64,000 nucleotides of DNA from an uncultured Actinomyces sp. (lineage in GTDB: Bacteria > Actinomycetota > Actinomycetes > Actinomycetales > Actinomycetaceae): positions 15,616 to 79,615 of the forward strand of contig CALLSD010000026.1 of NCBI GenBank assembly GCA_938014245.1, in the 5' to 3' direction. The notes below the pieces were generated by a model, which saw nothing but the letters and a program-made list of their open reading frames with translations, had not been told where the DNA came from and made no database searches. Position 1 is the first letter of the stretch, and each line of letters opens with the position of its first letter. Positions 55,415-63,948 of this stretch are shown piece after piece. Both the position numbers and the translations under genes were made by a program.

Positions 55415-56320
55415 TCACTGGGCCGGAGGGAAAATTGCACTTGCGCCGCTACCGACACCGAAGGAACGTGCGCTTGAGTGGGCATCTTTCAGCGCCAAAA
55501 CCGCCGAAATTGTTCCCTGCGTAGTTCCGACTTGATCAACGGTTGTTGCCGGAACATTCCCGCGACGCAGAGCTGTGAGAGTAGAACGATCAGTCGAAGC
55601 ATCACCCAAGATGAGGCCACCGGCAGGCGCATTCCCAATAGTCTTTGCCAGGCCTTCCCATGATGCCTGTGATGCGAGCGAGGAAGGATCTGCCGTCTGC
55701 GTATTTGCACTAGTGTTGCCACGAGGTGCGACGACAACGATAGCCTGGGCACCGCCCTGCGGATCCTTGGTCATGCGCATAACGGGAGTATCTCCCCCGG
55801 TAAGAATCTGCTTGACAAGATCAGGTTCAGATCCGCTCTGAGTCAGAGAGGTGACGATCGCCTGTCCGATGACTGCCTCTGCACCGGCATCACCGGCAAG
55901 ACCGGTCAGGTGCGAAGCCAAAGGAGTTGCAAGGGTGTTGCGGAAAGTTGCAGAGTCGGCGCTGAGCCACGTGTTGGTAAGCTCAACCTCACCAACGACC
56001 TGAGCGCCTGCAGTTCCAAGCGTATCTCGCATGGAAGCAACATCTGAGCTATCACTTCCAGGAACAGTCACGATCGCAACTGAAACGCCGTTGAGCGATC
56101 CTGCAAGGCGCCCCTGGGCGAGCTCTGCAACAGCGCGAGCTTCAATTTTGCTATTGTTCTGAGCCTGCGCCAGTGCCTCATTTGACGAGGCCGTCGAGGT
56201 AGTGGGCGTCAAACCGGAAGAAATACGCGATTGCAGCGGCCCTGCACCCAGGACAACCCCCAAGCACAGTGCAACAAAAACCGCGATCAAAGACACGATG
56301 TGATAGCGAAAGTTGACCAT
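55415..56320 (-). CDS. MctB/SteB-like membrane protein
   Basis: A 301-residue protein with one N-terminal membrane helix (about 8-28: HIVSLIAVFVALCLGVVLG) then a coiled segment and an extracytoplasmic alpha/beta domain. It belongs to the family annotated as copper transporter MctB in mycobacteria and as SteB in corynebacteria, where it acts with SteA. The membrane-channel claim rests on the mycobacterial case; in this setting the SteA neighbour 10 bases upstream favours a SteA-partner, cell-wall role. Confidence 0.88.
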   Translation of the reverse strand: MVNFRYHIVSLIAVFVALCLGVVLGAGPLQSRISSGLTPTTSTASSNEALAQAQNNSKIEARAVAELAQGRLAGSLNGVSVAIVTVPGSDSSDVASMRDTLGTAGAQVVGEVELTNTWLSADSATFRNTLATPLASHLTGLAGDAGAEAVIGQAIVTSLTQSGSEPDLVKQILTGGDTPVMRMTKDPQGGAQAIVVVAPRGNTSANTQTADPSSLASQASWEGLAKTIGNAPAGGLILGDASTDRSTLTALRRGNVPATTVDQVGTTQGTISAVLALKDAHSSARSFGVGSGASAIFPPAQ

Positions 56321-56330
56321 GTTTTCTTCC

Positions 56331-57539
56331 TTAGAACGTGACAGTTTCAGTCCAGTGGACTAGATCGGAACTAGCAGAATTTGACGGGGACCACAATTGC
56401 GAGATCCAATTCCAGACACTCATATAGAGGTCATGCCCCCACGGAGTAGCCCAAAGTGCCACTCCCATCGACGCGAAAAGCACGCATGCAAGGAGGAAGA
56501 GCCATCCGCCTCGAATACGACTCCGGTATGTTGCACTCACTGCATGGGCTGGAATCAACAAATCACCAGCTCGCAAGCGAATCAAAAAAGCGGGAGTAAC
56601 GACGGAACGAGGCAGTTCAAGGTAGTCCTCGAGTTCGCGCGCATCGCCAGCGACGACAATCGCTGCGGGATCCATAAAGCTCAGAAGACTAATTGCGACA
56701 TCTTGAGCCGAGGCACTGAGATCGATCTGATGGTAGTCGATCCCCATACGATTCAAACGGTCGCGCCCCTGATCTCCTTCATGTGCACGAGGAACGACAA
56801 TCTCTGCACCTGAACGAATGATCTTGTCAGGCACCTCGGTCATGTCTCCAACGATAATGGCGGGTTTAAGATGCGCACGCTTTGCGCGCAATGCGCCGCC
56901 TTCAACTGCCACCACAAGCGGTTGCGTATCGCGAATCCACTGGCCAAGATCACGCAACTGCTGGCTCGCACGCGGGGAATCGCAGACGAGCAGGACCTGA
57001 CGGCCACTAACCTGCGTCGCAAGCTCCGGGTAGCCCTCCCCTCGTAGGACGCCCGCACCTTCATATTCCAAGAATGTCGAGGTCGAGGCCTCGAAAGCTT
57101 GAAGTTGGTCGGAGAGAGCCTGATCCACATCAGGAATGTCTGAGGGAAGATCCTTCAGCGAGTCATAGCGGTGCCCCTGAGCGACTCGCTTGCCTTCTCG
57201 TAGGATGTCCGTTCCCTTGACTGTAATCGAATCACCATCTTTAAGCGCCCAGACATCAGATCCACAATCATCGAGGAGAACGATACCCGCATCGATCAGT
57301 GTCTGAGGGCCTCGGCTACGCACGCGTCCAGTGACCGATAGCGCCGCATTGATGACGAGCTGCACGCCACTTTCAATGAGGAGCTCGGCATCTGCCTGTG
57401 TAAGATCGTTATCCTCGATGAGCAGGAAATCGCCTTCATCAATTGTCGGAATCTTCTGATGGAGATCGCGCGCAATCCATACGCGGCCCTCAACCGAGGT
57501 ACTCCTGCTACCTGAAAGTCCTGATTTTTCTTGGCTCAC
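56331..57539 (-). CDS. steA: SteA-like protein (thiamine pyrophosphokinase-like fold, membrane tail)
   Basis: A 402-residue protein with a soluble thiamin pyrophosphokinase-like domain and a C-terminal membrane helix (about residues 345-368: GGWLFLLACVLFASMGVALW). GDFLLIEDNDLTQADAELLI, VINAALSVTGR and KPAIIVGDMTEVPD are family-like segments. In Corynebacterium SteA and SteB take part in cell separation and wall sensitivity. Overlaps recN by ATGA-type coupling. Confidence 0.85.
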   Translation of the reverse strand: MSQEKSGLSGSRSTSVEGRVWIARDLHQKIPTIDEGDFLLIEDNDLTQADAELLIESGVQLVINAALSVTGRVRSRGPQTLIDAGIVLLDDCGSDVWALKDGDSITVKGTDILREGKRVAQGHRYDSLKDLPSDIPDVDQALSDQLQAFEASTSTFLEYEGAGVLRGEGYPELATQVSGRQVLLVCDSPRASQQLRDLGQWIRDTQPLVVAVEGGALRAKRAHLKPAIIVGDMTEVPDKIIRSGAEIVVPRAHEGDQGRDRLNRMGIDYHQIDLSASAQDVAISLLSFMDPAAIVVAGDARELEDYLELPRSVVTPAFLIRLRAGDLLIPAHAVSATYRSRIRGGWLFLLACVLFASMGVALWATPWGHDLYMSVWNWISQLWSPSNSASSDLVHWTETVTF

Positions 57540-59221
57540 GCTTCCGATTGTGGCATGTCCAGCCCCAAGAGTTCATAAGCATGCCGGCGCGCCGCCTCAG
57601 AGTGCGCATCCCCACTCATCATCCGCGCAAGCTCCCCAGCTCGTTCTTCTCCTTCGAGCACGCGGATACTGGTACGTCCATCATTCTTCTCAATTAAAAG
57701 ATGGTGATCCGCATAAGCAGCGACCTGCGCGAGGTGGGTGACGACAACGACTTGATGATGCTCAGCAAGACGCGCAAGACGGGCTCCCACTTCTACAGCG
57801 GTTTTCCCGCCGATTCCAGAATCGACCTCGTCAAAAATAAAGGTCACATCGGAGTCAGATTCACCCAAAAGCACTTCTAAAGCCAGCATGACTCGCGAGA
57901 GTTCACCGCCGGATGCCCCCACGCCAAGCGGGCGTGGCGGGGCTTGTGGGTGGGGTTGCAAAAGCATGACCGGATCTTCCAAACCGGTGGATGAGGGCGA
58001 ATGCTCCTCCCATGACACAGTAAAATTCGCATCCGGCATCGAAAGTGCGTGAAGCTCACTCGTGACTTTTGCACTCAATTCCGTGCCAAGCTGTCGGCGT
58101 GACGCAGCGAGTCTGTTGCCGCATTCAAGAACAGCTGTTTGAGCCTGCGCTAAAGCCCGCTCAAGGGATTCGGGGTCATCATCTTCACCGGTTAGCGCCT
58201 GCAAGCGGGCACGAGCTTCCTTCTCCCATTCAAGAAGTCCGCTAATATCTGCTGCTCGCCCTTCCATCAACTGGCGCAAAGATGCACGACGGGCGTGTAG
58301 TGCCGCTAGCGTTTCAGGATCGGCCTCGACGGTAGAGAGATAGTGCGCTAGGTCGTCACGTACTGCCGATAATTCAAGGGCGGATTGCTTAAAGCGCTGG
58401 CCGATAGCGGTCAACGAATGATCGAAACGCGCCGCCGTACGTAGGCAATCCAGCGCCCGTCCAATGAGATCAATAACCCCATCCGTGTCCTCGTCTCCTT
58501 CTAAGAAGGCAAGCGAAGCTCCAACATGGCGACGCAGGTCCTCCGTATTCGTCAGGCGTTGGATCTGCGAAAGCATTTCTTCCTCTTCGCCTTCGTGTGG
58601 GCGGAGGGCATCGAAAAGTTCCAGAGCCTGGCTCAGGCGGGCAATCTCTTCTTCCCGCTCGCTACTAGAGCGGCGCACCTCACGAAGACGATTGGCTATC
58701 TCCACCGCTTTCTTCCACGCATGCCCGTAGGAGGCCAGCAATTCTTTATGCTGAGCATCTCCATAGGAGTCCAAAGCGTCTCGCTGAGCTGATTGCGAGC
58801 GCAGACGCAACTGATCAGATTGGCCGTGAATCGTCACCAAGGAGCCAACAATTCGTGACAGCGCTGAGGCCGGCATTGCGCGCCCGCCCAAGGCAGCCCG
58901 AGAACGCCCGTTCAATGGAACGGTACGAGAGACATACAAAAGACCGTCATCAACAGCCCCGCCCATCTCGTCAATTTCTTGAGCGATCGATGGAGGAACT
59001 GAAAAAACGCCATCGACGCTCGCCCGTGCAGCGCTCTCGTCCTCCCCTTCTCGGCGGACCATCTGCGGGTCGGCGCGCCCACCCAGCAAAAGATTGAGGG
59101 AGGTCAGCACCATCGTTTTACCAGCACCGGTTTCCCCAGTGAGCACCGTAAAGCGCGGGCCAAAGTCAACATGTGCGCTTTCAATGACGCCGAGGTTGTC
59201 GATGTCCAATGACTCGATCAT
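57536..59221 (-). CDS. recN: DNA repair protein RecN
   Basis: SMC-like ATPase for double-strand break repair, 561 residues. The N-terminal Walker A is LTGETGAGKTMVLTSLNLLLG, a long central coiled coil covers about 150-380, and the C-terminal half has the signature GASGGELSRVMLALEVLL, Walker B VTFIFDEVDSGIGG and VVTHLAQVAAYAD. The ATG at 59221 is chosen because GGAGGGG lies eight bases upstream. It overlaps nadK by ATGA. Confidence 0.97.
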   Translation of the reverse strand: MIESLDIDNLGVIESAHVDFGPRFTVLTGETGAGKTMVLTSLNLLLGGRADPQMVRREGEDESAARASVDGVFSVPPSIAQEIDEMGGAVDDGLLYVSRTVPLNGRSRAALGGRAMPASALSRIVGSLVTIHGQSDQLRLRSQSAQRDALDSYGDAQHKELLASYGHAWKKAVEIANRLREVRRSSSEREEEIARLSQALELFDALRPHEGEEEEMLSQIQRLTNTEDLRRHVGASLAFLEGDEDTDGVIDLIGRALDCLRTAARFDHSLTAIGQRFKQSALELSAVRDDLAHYLSTVEADPETLAALHARRASLRQLMEGRAADISGLLEWEKEARARLQALTGEDDDPESLERALAQAQTAVLECGNRLAASRRQLGTELSAKVTSELHALSMPDANFTVSWEEHSPSSTGLEDPVMLLQPHPQAPPRPLGVGASGGELSRVMLALEVLLGESDSDVTFIFDEVDSGIGGKTAVEVGARLARLAEHHQVVVVTHLAQVAAYADHHLLIEKNDGRTSIRVLEGEERAGELARMMSGDAHSEAARRHAYELLGLDMPQSEA

Positions 59222-60078
59222 GAAGCGTTCCCCTCCGGAGTTCTCCACCCCCGCACGGGTAGGTTAAACCTAGTCACGAGGCGCTCAGAAAAAGGAGTGT
59301 GTGACATCCGGACCAAGCGAACCGGGTTCGCCGAAACCTTGGCAATGACAGATGTTCCCGAAGGAGCCACGGTACGCCGGTGCCCATCACACCACACTTC
59401 CGGCGCGCTCCAATTCTCTTCATTGATGAATACTTCGATTGTTGAACTGGGCCCGACAACAAGAGGACGAGTAAAGAGACCGTGCGCTGCGATCGGAGAA
59501 ATGACAACAGCCTCAGTATCTGGCCAGACAACCGGCCCGCCTGCAGAGAAGGAGTAGGCCGTTGACCCGGTCGGCGTTGACAAAATCATGCCGTCAGCAC
59601 CGTAAGTAGAAACATCCTGTCCGTCGACAACGAGAATCAGATGAACCGGGTGCGCTGGATCGGTGTGCTTCACGACTGCGTCGTTGAGTGCCCAGTCTTC
59701 GATGGTGTTATCGCCGGGAAGCTTGATGGAGACATCAAGTGTTGAGCGCTTTTCAACGTCAAAATCACCCGTAGCAAGACGATGCATGAGCTTCGGTATC
59801 GACTCGGGAGAGGCCTCGGCAAGGAAGCCCATATGGCCGGCGTTAATTCCCAAAAGAGGAATGTCGTAGCGACGAGCACTTTCTGCCGCGGCAAGAATCG
59901 TTCCATCGCCGCCCATCGCCAAAACAAGTTCGGGAGAATCGCCGTCTGCTACTTCTGATTTGACCGGGTCTTCGCTCACAACTGCGATACCGAGCTGTTC
60001 CAACTCGCGCATTGCGACTTCAGTTGCTGCAATAGCAGCCGGGCGTTGAACGTGGCGAACTAAGAGAATTTTCTTCAC
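59218..60078 (-). CDS. nadK: NAD kinase
   Basis: Phosphorylates NAD to NADP, 286 residues. The diagnostic motifs are AMGGDGTILAAAE (GGDGT with the catalytic Asp), LLGINAGHMGFLAEA, ALNDAVVKH and STPTGSTAYSFSAGGPVV. It overlaps tlyA upstream and recN downstream by ATGA, giving the tlyA-nadK-recN order that is conserved in actinobacteria. Confidence 0.97.
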   Translation of the reverse strand: MKKILLVRHVQRPAAIAATEVAMRELEQLGIAVVSEDPVKSEVADGDSPELVLAMGGDGTILAAAESARRYDIPLLGINAGHMGFLAEASPESIPKLMHRLATGDFDVEKRSTLDVSIKLPGDNTIEDWALNDAVVKHTDPAHPVHLILVVDGQDVSTYGADGMILSTPTGSTAYSFSAGGPVVWPDTEAVVISPIAAHGLFTRPLVVGPSSTIEVFINEENWSAPEVWCDGHRRTVAPSGTSVIAKVSANPVRLVRMSHTPFSERLVTRFNLPVRGWRTPEGNAS

Positions 60079-60944
60079 GAGGCCGATCCCTCCTCCGTGT
60101 CGTGGGCAGAGTTCGCCGCGCGCGTGCGTCCAGCAGGCCCCTCGAGGACTGCTCTGTCGATAGCTCCTGGAATTTGGTCTTCTTCAAGAGCATTGGGATG
60201 GTCAGCGCGCATATAAACAAAATACTCGACGTTTCCAGAAGGTCCGGGAAGCGGCGAGGCCTCAACGGCGGCGATCCCAAGGCCCAGATTTCGCGCGCAC
60301 TCGATTACTTTGGCAATGGTCTCTCGATGGTGATCGAGATTCCTCACCACTCCACCGCTTCCGAGACGGTCCTTACCAATTTCGAATTGCGGTTTAACCA
60401 TGAGGAGGAAATCTGCTTGCGGATCCGCTACAGCAACCAGGGCAGGAAGCACGAGGGTCAAAGAAATAAATGAAAGATCCCCCACGACCAACTGCGGTGC
60501 CGGGTCGATATCTCCCGTTTTCATGAGCCGTACATTCGTTCGGTCCATGACTTCCACACGGGGATCGCTTTGAAGACGCCACGCTAATTGGCCGTATCCA
60601 ACATCAACTGCAACGACACTCGCCGCACCTCGACGAAGCAGGACATCAGTAAAGCCCCCAGTCGAGGCCCCCGCGTCCATGCATCGCCGTCCTTCAACAG
60701 TAGGTGCACGATCTGCCAGGGCATCGAGGGCACCTGCAAGCTTAAAGGCGCCTCGAGAGACGTAGTCCGGATCATCTCCCTGAGTGATGACCAAAGCCTG
60801 CGCCGGATCCATTTGGCGTGCGGGTTTTTCAACAACCTGTCCGTCAAGAAGGACGCGTCGCTGCGCAATCAACTCTTGTGCGTGAGAACGCGAGCGCACC
60901 ATGTTCCGCCGAACAAGTTCTGAATCGATACGACGCAATTTCAT
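60075..60944 (-). CDS. tlyA: TlyA-type rRNA 2'-O-methyltransferase
   Basis: A 289-residue protein with an N-terminal S4-like RNA-binding domain (RIDSELVRRNMVRSRSHAQE) and a Rossmann methyltransferase (SAM site MDAGASTGGFTDVLL; RSR and catalytic segment VVGDLSFISL; MVKPQFEIGKDRLG). Mycobacterial TlyA methylates 16S and 23S rRNA at the capreomycin site; TlyA proteins of this length with an N-terminal S4 domain usually modify both. The C-terminus has an unconserved tail. Confidence 0.93.
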   Translation of the reverse strand: MKLRRIDSELVRRNMVRSRSHAQELIAQRRVLLDGQVVEKPARQMDPAQALVITQGDDPDYVSRGAFKLAGALDALADRAPTVEGRRCMDAGASTGGFTDVLLRRGAASVVAVDVGYGQLAWRLQSDPRVEVMDRTNVRLMKTGDIDPAPQLVVGDLSFISLTLVLPALVAVADPQADFLLMVKPQFEIGKDRLGSGGVVRNLDHHRETIAKVIECARNLGLGIAAVEASPLPGPSGNVEYFVYMRADHPNALEEDQIPGAIDRAVLEGPAGRTRAANSAHDTEEGSAS

Positions 60945-61081
60945 GGGGCAATGCGCTCCTCAAGCTTGCGCCGAAGGCGCAGATCGAGCTGTTCAAGCAG
61001 CTCGATCTGCTGCGCGACTGGGAGTTCATCGAAGTTATCGGGCAACGACGAGCTCCCCGTCTCGCTCACTTCAGACGGCAT
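60941..61081 (-). CDS. 46-residue helical protein between the HAD gene and tlyA
   Basis: A small frame from the ATG at 61081 to a TGA that overlaps the tlyA ATG as ATGA. It starts two bases after the HAD gene stop, so it fits exactly between them. The product, MPSEVSETGS then PDNFDELPVAQQ and then LLEQLDLRLRRKLEE, is acidic then amphipathic and helical. Mycobacteria have a small conserved gene in the same place between the HAD phosphatase and tlyA. Function unknown. Confidence 0.75.
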   Translation of the reverse strand: MPSEVSETGSSSLPDNFDELPVAQQIELLEQLDLRLRRKLEERIAP

Positions 61082-61083
61082 AA

Positions 61084-63660
61084 TCAGTCGTCCTGCTCGT
61101 CAAGATCAGCGGTTTCTGCGAGAAGTTCTTGGAGGTCTTCTTCGCCGGGAAGAAACTCAAGTGCCTCTTCACCTTCCGCAGTCTGTTCAGCAATAGAAAC
61201 AGGCGCCTCAACAGTTTCTTCTTCGAGCGCCTCGAAGACACCAGAGGGGTCATCGTTGGCAACGACCGTCACAGTCGGGCAAACCACGTCAAGATCGGAA
61301 GAAGAATCCCACGCTGCAGCGGCAAGCGCACGATAGGAATCGATCGTGATGACTGCGCCTTCACGCAATTCAACGTCATCCAGGGTCAGATGGCCGTCGC
61401 GTCGCAGGCGCGCGACCTGCGAGACGCCGCAGGTCCAGGTTCCATCCGCGTGGTGCTTCGGCGACGGGTGTTCTTCAAGCAATCCGCGCATATCCATTGC
61501 GAGATAACTGGGGCGCTGGCCCCTGGGCGCACAAATTACCGCGCGAGCGTCGTGGACACCGGTAAGAACATGCAGTGCCGGGATTCCGGCCGCAACAGCG
61601 CCGAGAATATCAGTTTCGAGGCGGTCTCCGACTGCAATTGGATTCTCACTATCAAGGAGCTCGGCAGCGCGCTGATAGATACCGGGTTCAGGCTTGCCTG
61701 CAGCAACCGGACGCTTCCGGGTCGCGTAGCTCACCGCACGCACAAGCGCGCCATTTCCAAGTGCGAATCCGCGTTCCTGCGGGAGTGTTGCATCGAGGTT
61801 CGTCGCAAAATACTGCGCGCCGCGCTGCAAGGCAAAGGCGGCCTCGGTAAGTTGAGCCCAGGTCACCGAGGCATCAAAGCCTTGGACAACCGCCGCGGGT
61901 TCCTCGTCAGCACTGTCAACGAGAACATAGCCGGCTTCGCGGAGTGCTTGACGCAAGCCTTCTCCGCCAACCACGTATACCGATGCTCCCTCGTCGAGGT
62001 GCTCGCTCATCACAGCAATAACGTCCATCGCCGAGGTCATGATGTCCTTCGGCTCGGCTTTGAAGCCCAGTTCCTTGAGCTGTTCGGCAACAGTGAGCGG
62101 AGTACGCGAAGCATTGTTCGTTACGAAACCGATCTTCAGGCCGGCTTCGCGCGCTTCTTCAGCGGCCGTAGCTGCGTGTTCGATAGGAAGCTTGCCAGAG
62201 TAGGCAGTACCGTCAAGATCCAGAAGAGCCGCGTCAAAGTTCGTGTAGAGCGCTCCCTTCGAGCCTTTCAGCGGTGAACGTCGATCATCGACATCCGCAT
62301 CGGCAAAAAGACCAACGTCAACAATGTCGGGATCTTCTTCCTCTTCAGGAATGTTTGCCTCAACCTGATCAGCTTCCTCATCTCGGCCAAGTTCGCGCAA
62401 ACGATCTGCCTGAACCGACATCAGGCGGCGAAGGAACTCAGGATCAGCATCCTCACCAAGAGCAGCGATCGCGTCATCGACAATAACGAGGCCGACTTCA
62501 TTTTGCCCCAAATCTGCGCGCGCACCTGAGGAGACGAGAACCAACTCAACCTGCTCTGCAAGGTCGAGCTGAGAGGTATCCGTCTGGTCAATGATTTCAA
62601 TCGCTCGCTCAGGACGCCCAAGTCCGCGTTCGCAGTCGGCTTCAATGGCGCGCAAAGAGAGGTCTCCGCGCAAGCGACGCATCGCACGCACCTCACGCAG
62701 TGCTTCTTCGTAGTGTCCTGCAGCGTAAGCCGTCAGCGCCGAGGCCTCACGGACAACGTCGACACGGCCTGCGCGAGAAGCTGCAGCTTTCGCGTGCTTG
62801 TATGCGAGCTCAGGATCGAGGTCGATCAACTGACCGGCCATAACAAGGTGTCGAGCGACAATGTCGCTGTTGATCCCCGAAAGCGTTGCCAGGGAACGCA
62901 ACGCATCTTTATCGAGTTCTTCAGCTGATACGCCGGCGGGGATAGTTGGTTCATCTCCGTTGGGTGCGGTGTATTCGTCGCGCGAACGAGGTGCGCTGCT
63001 GCGCTTCGTATCTCGGAAATCGCGTCCTGTGCCTCGGCGGTCGTCGCGTCCTGAGAAGCGACGGTCGCGAGAATCCCTATCAAAACGCCCCGAACGCTCG
63101 CCGTCAAAGCGACGCTCACGAGAATCAGAAGAACGGAAATCACGCTCAGAACGGTCAAAACGGCGACCATCGCGCTGATCGCCACGATCAAAACGCGAAC
63201 GATCGGAACGCTCACCCCCACGACGGTCATCGCGATCAAAACGACGGCTCCCTCGGCGGTCGTCGCGTCCTGAGAAGCGACGGTCGCGAGAATCCCTGTC
63301 AAAACGCCCCGAACGCTCGCCGTCAAAGCGACGCTCACGAGAATCAGAAGAACGGAAATCACGCTCAGAACGGTCAAAACGACGACCATCGCGCTGATCA
63401 CCACGATCAAAACGCGAACGATCGGAACGCTCACCCCCACGACGATCATCACGATCAAAACGACGACCATCAAAATTGCCACGGTCGCGATCGGAAAAGC
63501 GTCCCTGACGGTCGAAACCTTGCCCACCATCACGCGAGGAACGTCGATCAGAAGAATTGAAACGGCGCGGTCCACGAGAAGAATCGCCGCGAGAGTATGA
63601 ACCGCCGTCTCCCCTTGATCCACGTCCGCGACGCTGCGAGGAGTCAAACCTATCTGCCAC
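61084..63660 (-). CDS. Fusion protein: Arg/Asp-rich repeat tail, helical repeats, HAD-IIA phosphatase
   Basis: A very long HAD-family protein (858 residues from the GTG at 63660; 869 if the GTG at 63693 is used). Residues 1 to about 225 are Arg/Asp/Ser/Gly-rich and disordered, with a duplicated 73-residue unit. Residues about 245-440 are helical, TPR-like (RHLVMAGQLIDLDPELAYKH, AAYAAGHYEEALREVRAM, CERGLGRPERAIEII). Residues about 475-735 are a HAD-IIA phosphatase: LLDLDGTAYSG, FVTNNASRTP and AVGDRLETDILGAVAAGI. The C-terminus is acidic. In related actinobacteria the TPR protein and the HAD phosphatase are separate neighbours, as I recall. Substrate not known; family members act on glycerol or sugar phosphates. 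Confidence 0.88.
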   Translation of the reverse strand: MADRFDSSQRRGRGSRGDGGSYSRGDSSRGPRRFNSSDRRSSRDGGQGFDRQGRFSDRDRGNFDGRRFDRDDRRGGERSDRSRFDRGDQRDGRRFDRSERDFRSSDSRERRFDGERSGRFDRDSRDRRFSGRDDRRGSRRFDRDDRRGGERSDRSRFDRGDQRDGRRFDRSERDFRSSDSRERRFDGERSGRFDRDSRDRRFSGRDDRRGTGRDFRDTKRSSAPRSRDEYTAPNGDEPTIPAGVSAEELDKDALRSLATLSGINSDIVARHLVMAGQLIDLDPELAYKHAKAAASRAGRVDVVREASALTAYAAGHYEEALREVRAMRRLRGDLSLRAIEADCERGLGRPERAIEIIDQTDTSQLDLAEQVELVLVSSGARADLGQNEVGLVIVDDAIAALGEDADPEFLRRLMSVQADRLRELGRDEEADQVEANIPEEEEDPDIVDVGLFADADVDDRRSPLKGSKGALYTNFDAALLDLDGTAYSGKLPIEHAATAAEEAREAGLKIGFVTNNASRTPLTVAEQLKELGFKAEPKDIMTSAMDVIAVMSEHLDEGASVYVVGGEGLRQALREAGYVLVDSADEEPAAVVQGFDASVTWAQLTEAAFALQRGAQYFATNLDATLPQERGFALGNGALVRAVSYATRKRPVAAGKPEPGIYQRAAELLDSENPIAVGDRLETDILGAVAAGIPALHVLTGVHDARAVICAPRGQRPSYLAMDMRGLLEEHPSPKHHADGTWTCGVSQVARLRRDGHLTLDDVELREGAVITIDSYRALAAAAWDSSSDLDVVCPTVTVVANDDPSGVFEALEEETVEAPVSIAEQTAEGEEALEFLPGEEDLQELLAETADLDEQDD
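63032..63465. repeat. Two-copy 219-bp in-frame tandem duplication within the HAD fusion gene
   Basis: The stretch 63032-63246 is repeated at 63251-63465 with about five mismatches in 215 bases, period exactly 219 bases (73 codons). All differences visible are silent, since the two protein copies are identical. The unit itself contains short RRFDR and ERRFDG-like sub-repeats. Confidence 0.95.
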
Positions 63661-63693
63661 AATTCCTACTTTCTTCGGGCCCTTCGACCGCAC

Positions 63694-63902
63694 CTATCTT
63701 GAATTAAAACTATGAACGCATCCAGCATAATGGGCGAGTAGCAAACAAGCCAGCGCGCTTGACAACCTGTGGATTGCCAAAAACTGTGGGATTGGCCTCG
63801 TCGACCGCGTTGCGTAAATCGTATCTAAGTGTCGTATCACCCAACCTAGGCATCGTCGCGGTAGTCGGCCGCTCGCTCGCCTTGCGAGCATCAGTATATA
63901 AA
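63694..63902. other. Intergenic region between the HAD fusion gene and the rRNA operon
   Basis: About 210 bases with no coding potential. It should hold the promoter for the HAD gene on the minus strand. Visible details are a direct repeat CTGTGGATTGCC (63767-63778) and CTGTGGGATTGGCC (63784-63797), and a six-base-pair hairpin GCTCGC-CTT-GCGAGC (63875-63889). No promoter is convincing. Confidence 0.5.
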
Positions 63903-63941
63903 GGTTTGGCCCCGGGACCGTGTGGGTTCCGGGGCCAAACC
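63903..63941 (-). terminator. rRNA operon terminator
   Basis: GGTTTGGCCCCGG pairs with CCGGGGCCAAACC (13 base pairs, extended inward with small mismatches), directly after the 5S 3' end. On the minus strand it is followed by TTTATATACTG. This is a strong rho-independent terminator for a minus-strand rRNA operon. Confidence 0.9.
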
Positions 63942-63948
63942 GTTGAGT

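Noticed and set aside
61129..62277. A 382-codon open frame on the plus strand
   Set aside because: It lies opposite the HAD fusion gene, whose motifs are clear; the plus-strand translation has no recognisable domain and no ribosome site.
63032..63465. CRISPR-like repeat structure
   Set aside because: Only two long copies (219 bp) that are contiguous and in-frame inside a gene; there are no short repeats with unique spacers.
62946..63560. Repetitive Asn/Asp/His-rich plus-strand frame
   Set aside because: It is the antisense image of the Arg/Asp-rich tandem repeat, not a gene.
63767..63797. DnaA-box-like CTGTGGAT direct repeats near the rRNA operon
   Set aside because: The match to the DnaA consensus is incomplete and there are only two copies, with no AT-rich unwinding region or dnaA/dnaN genes nearby.
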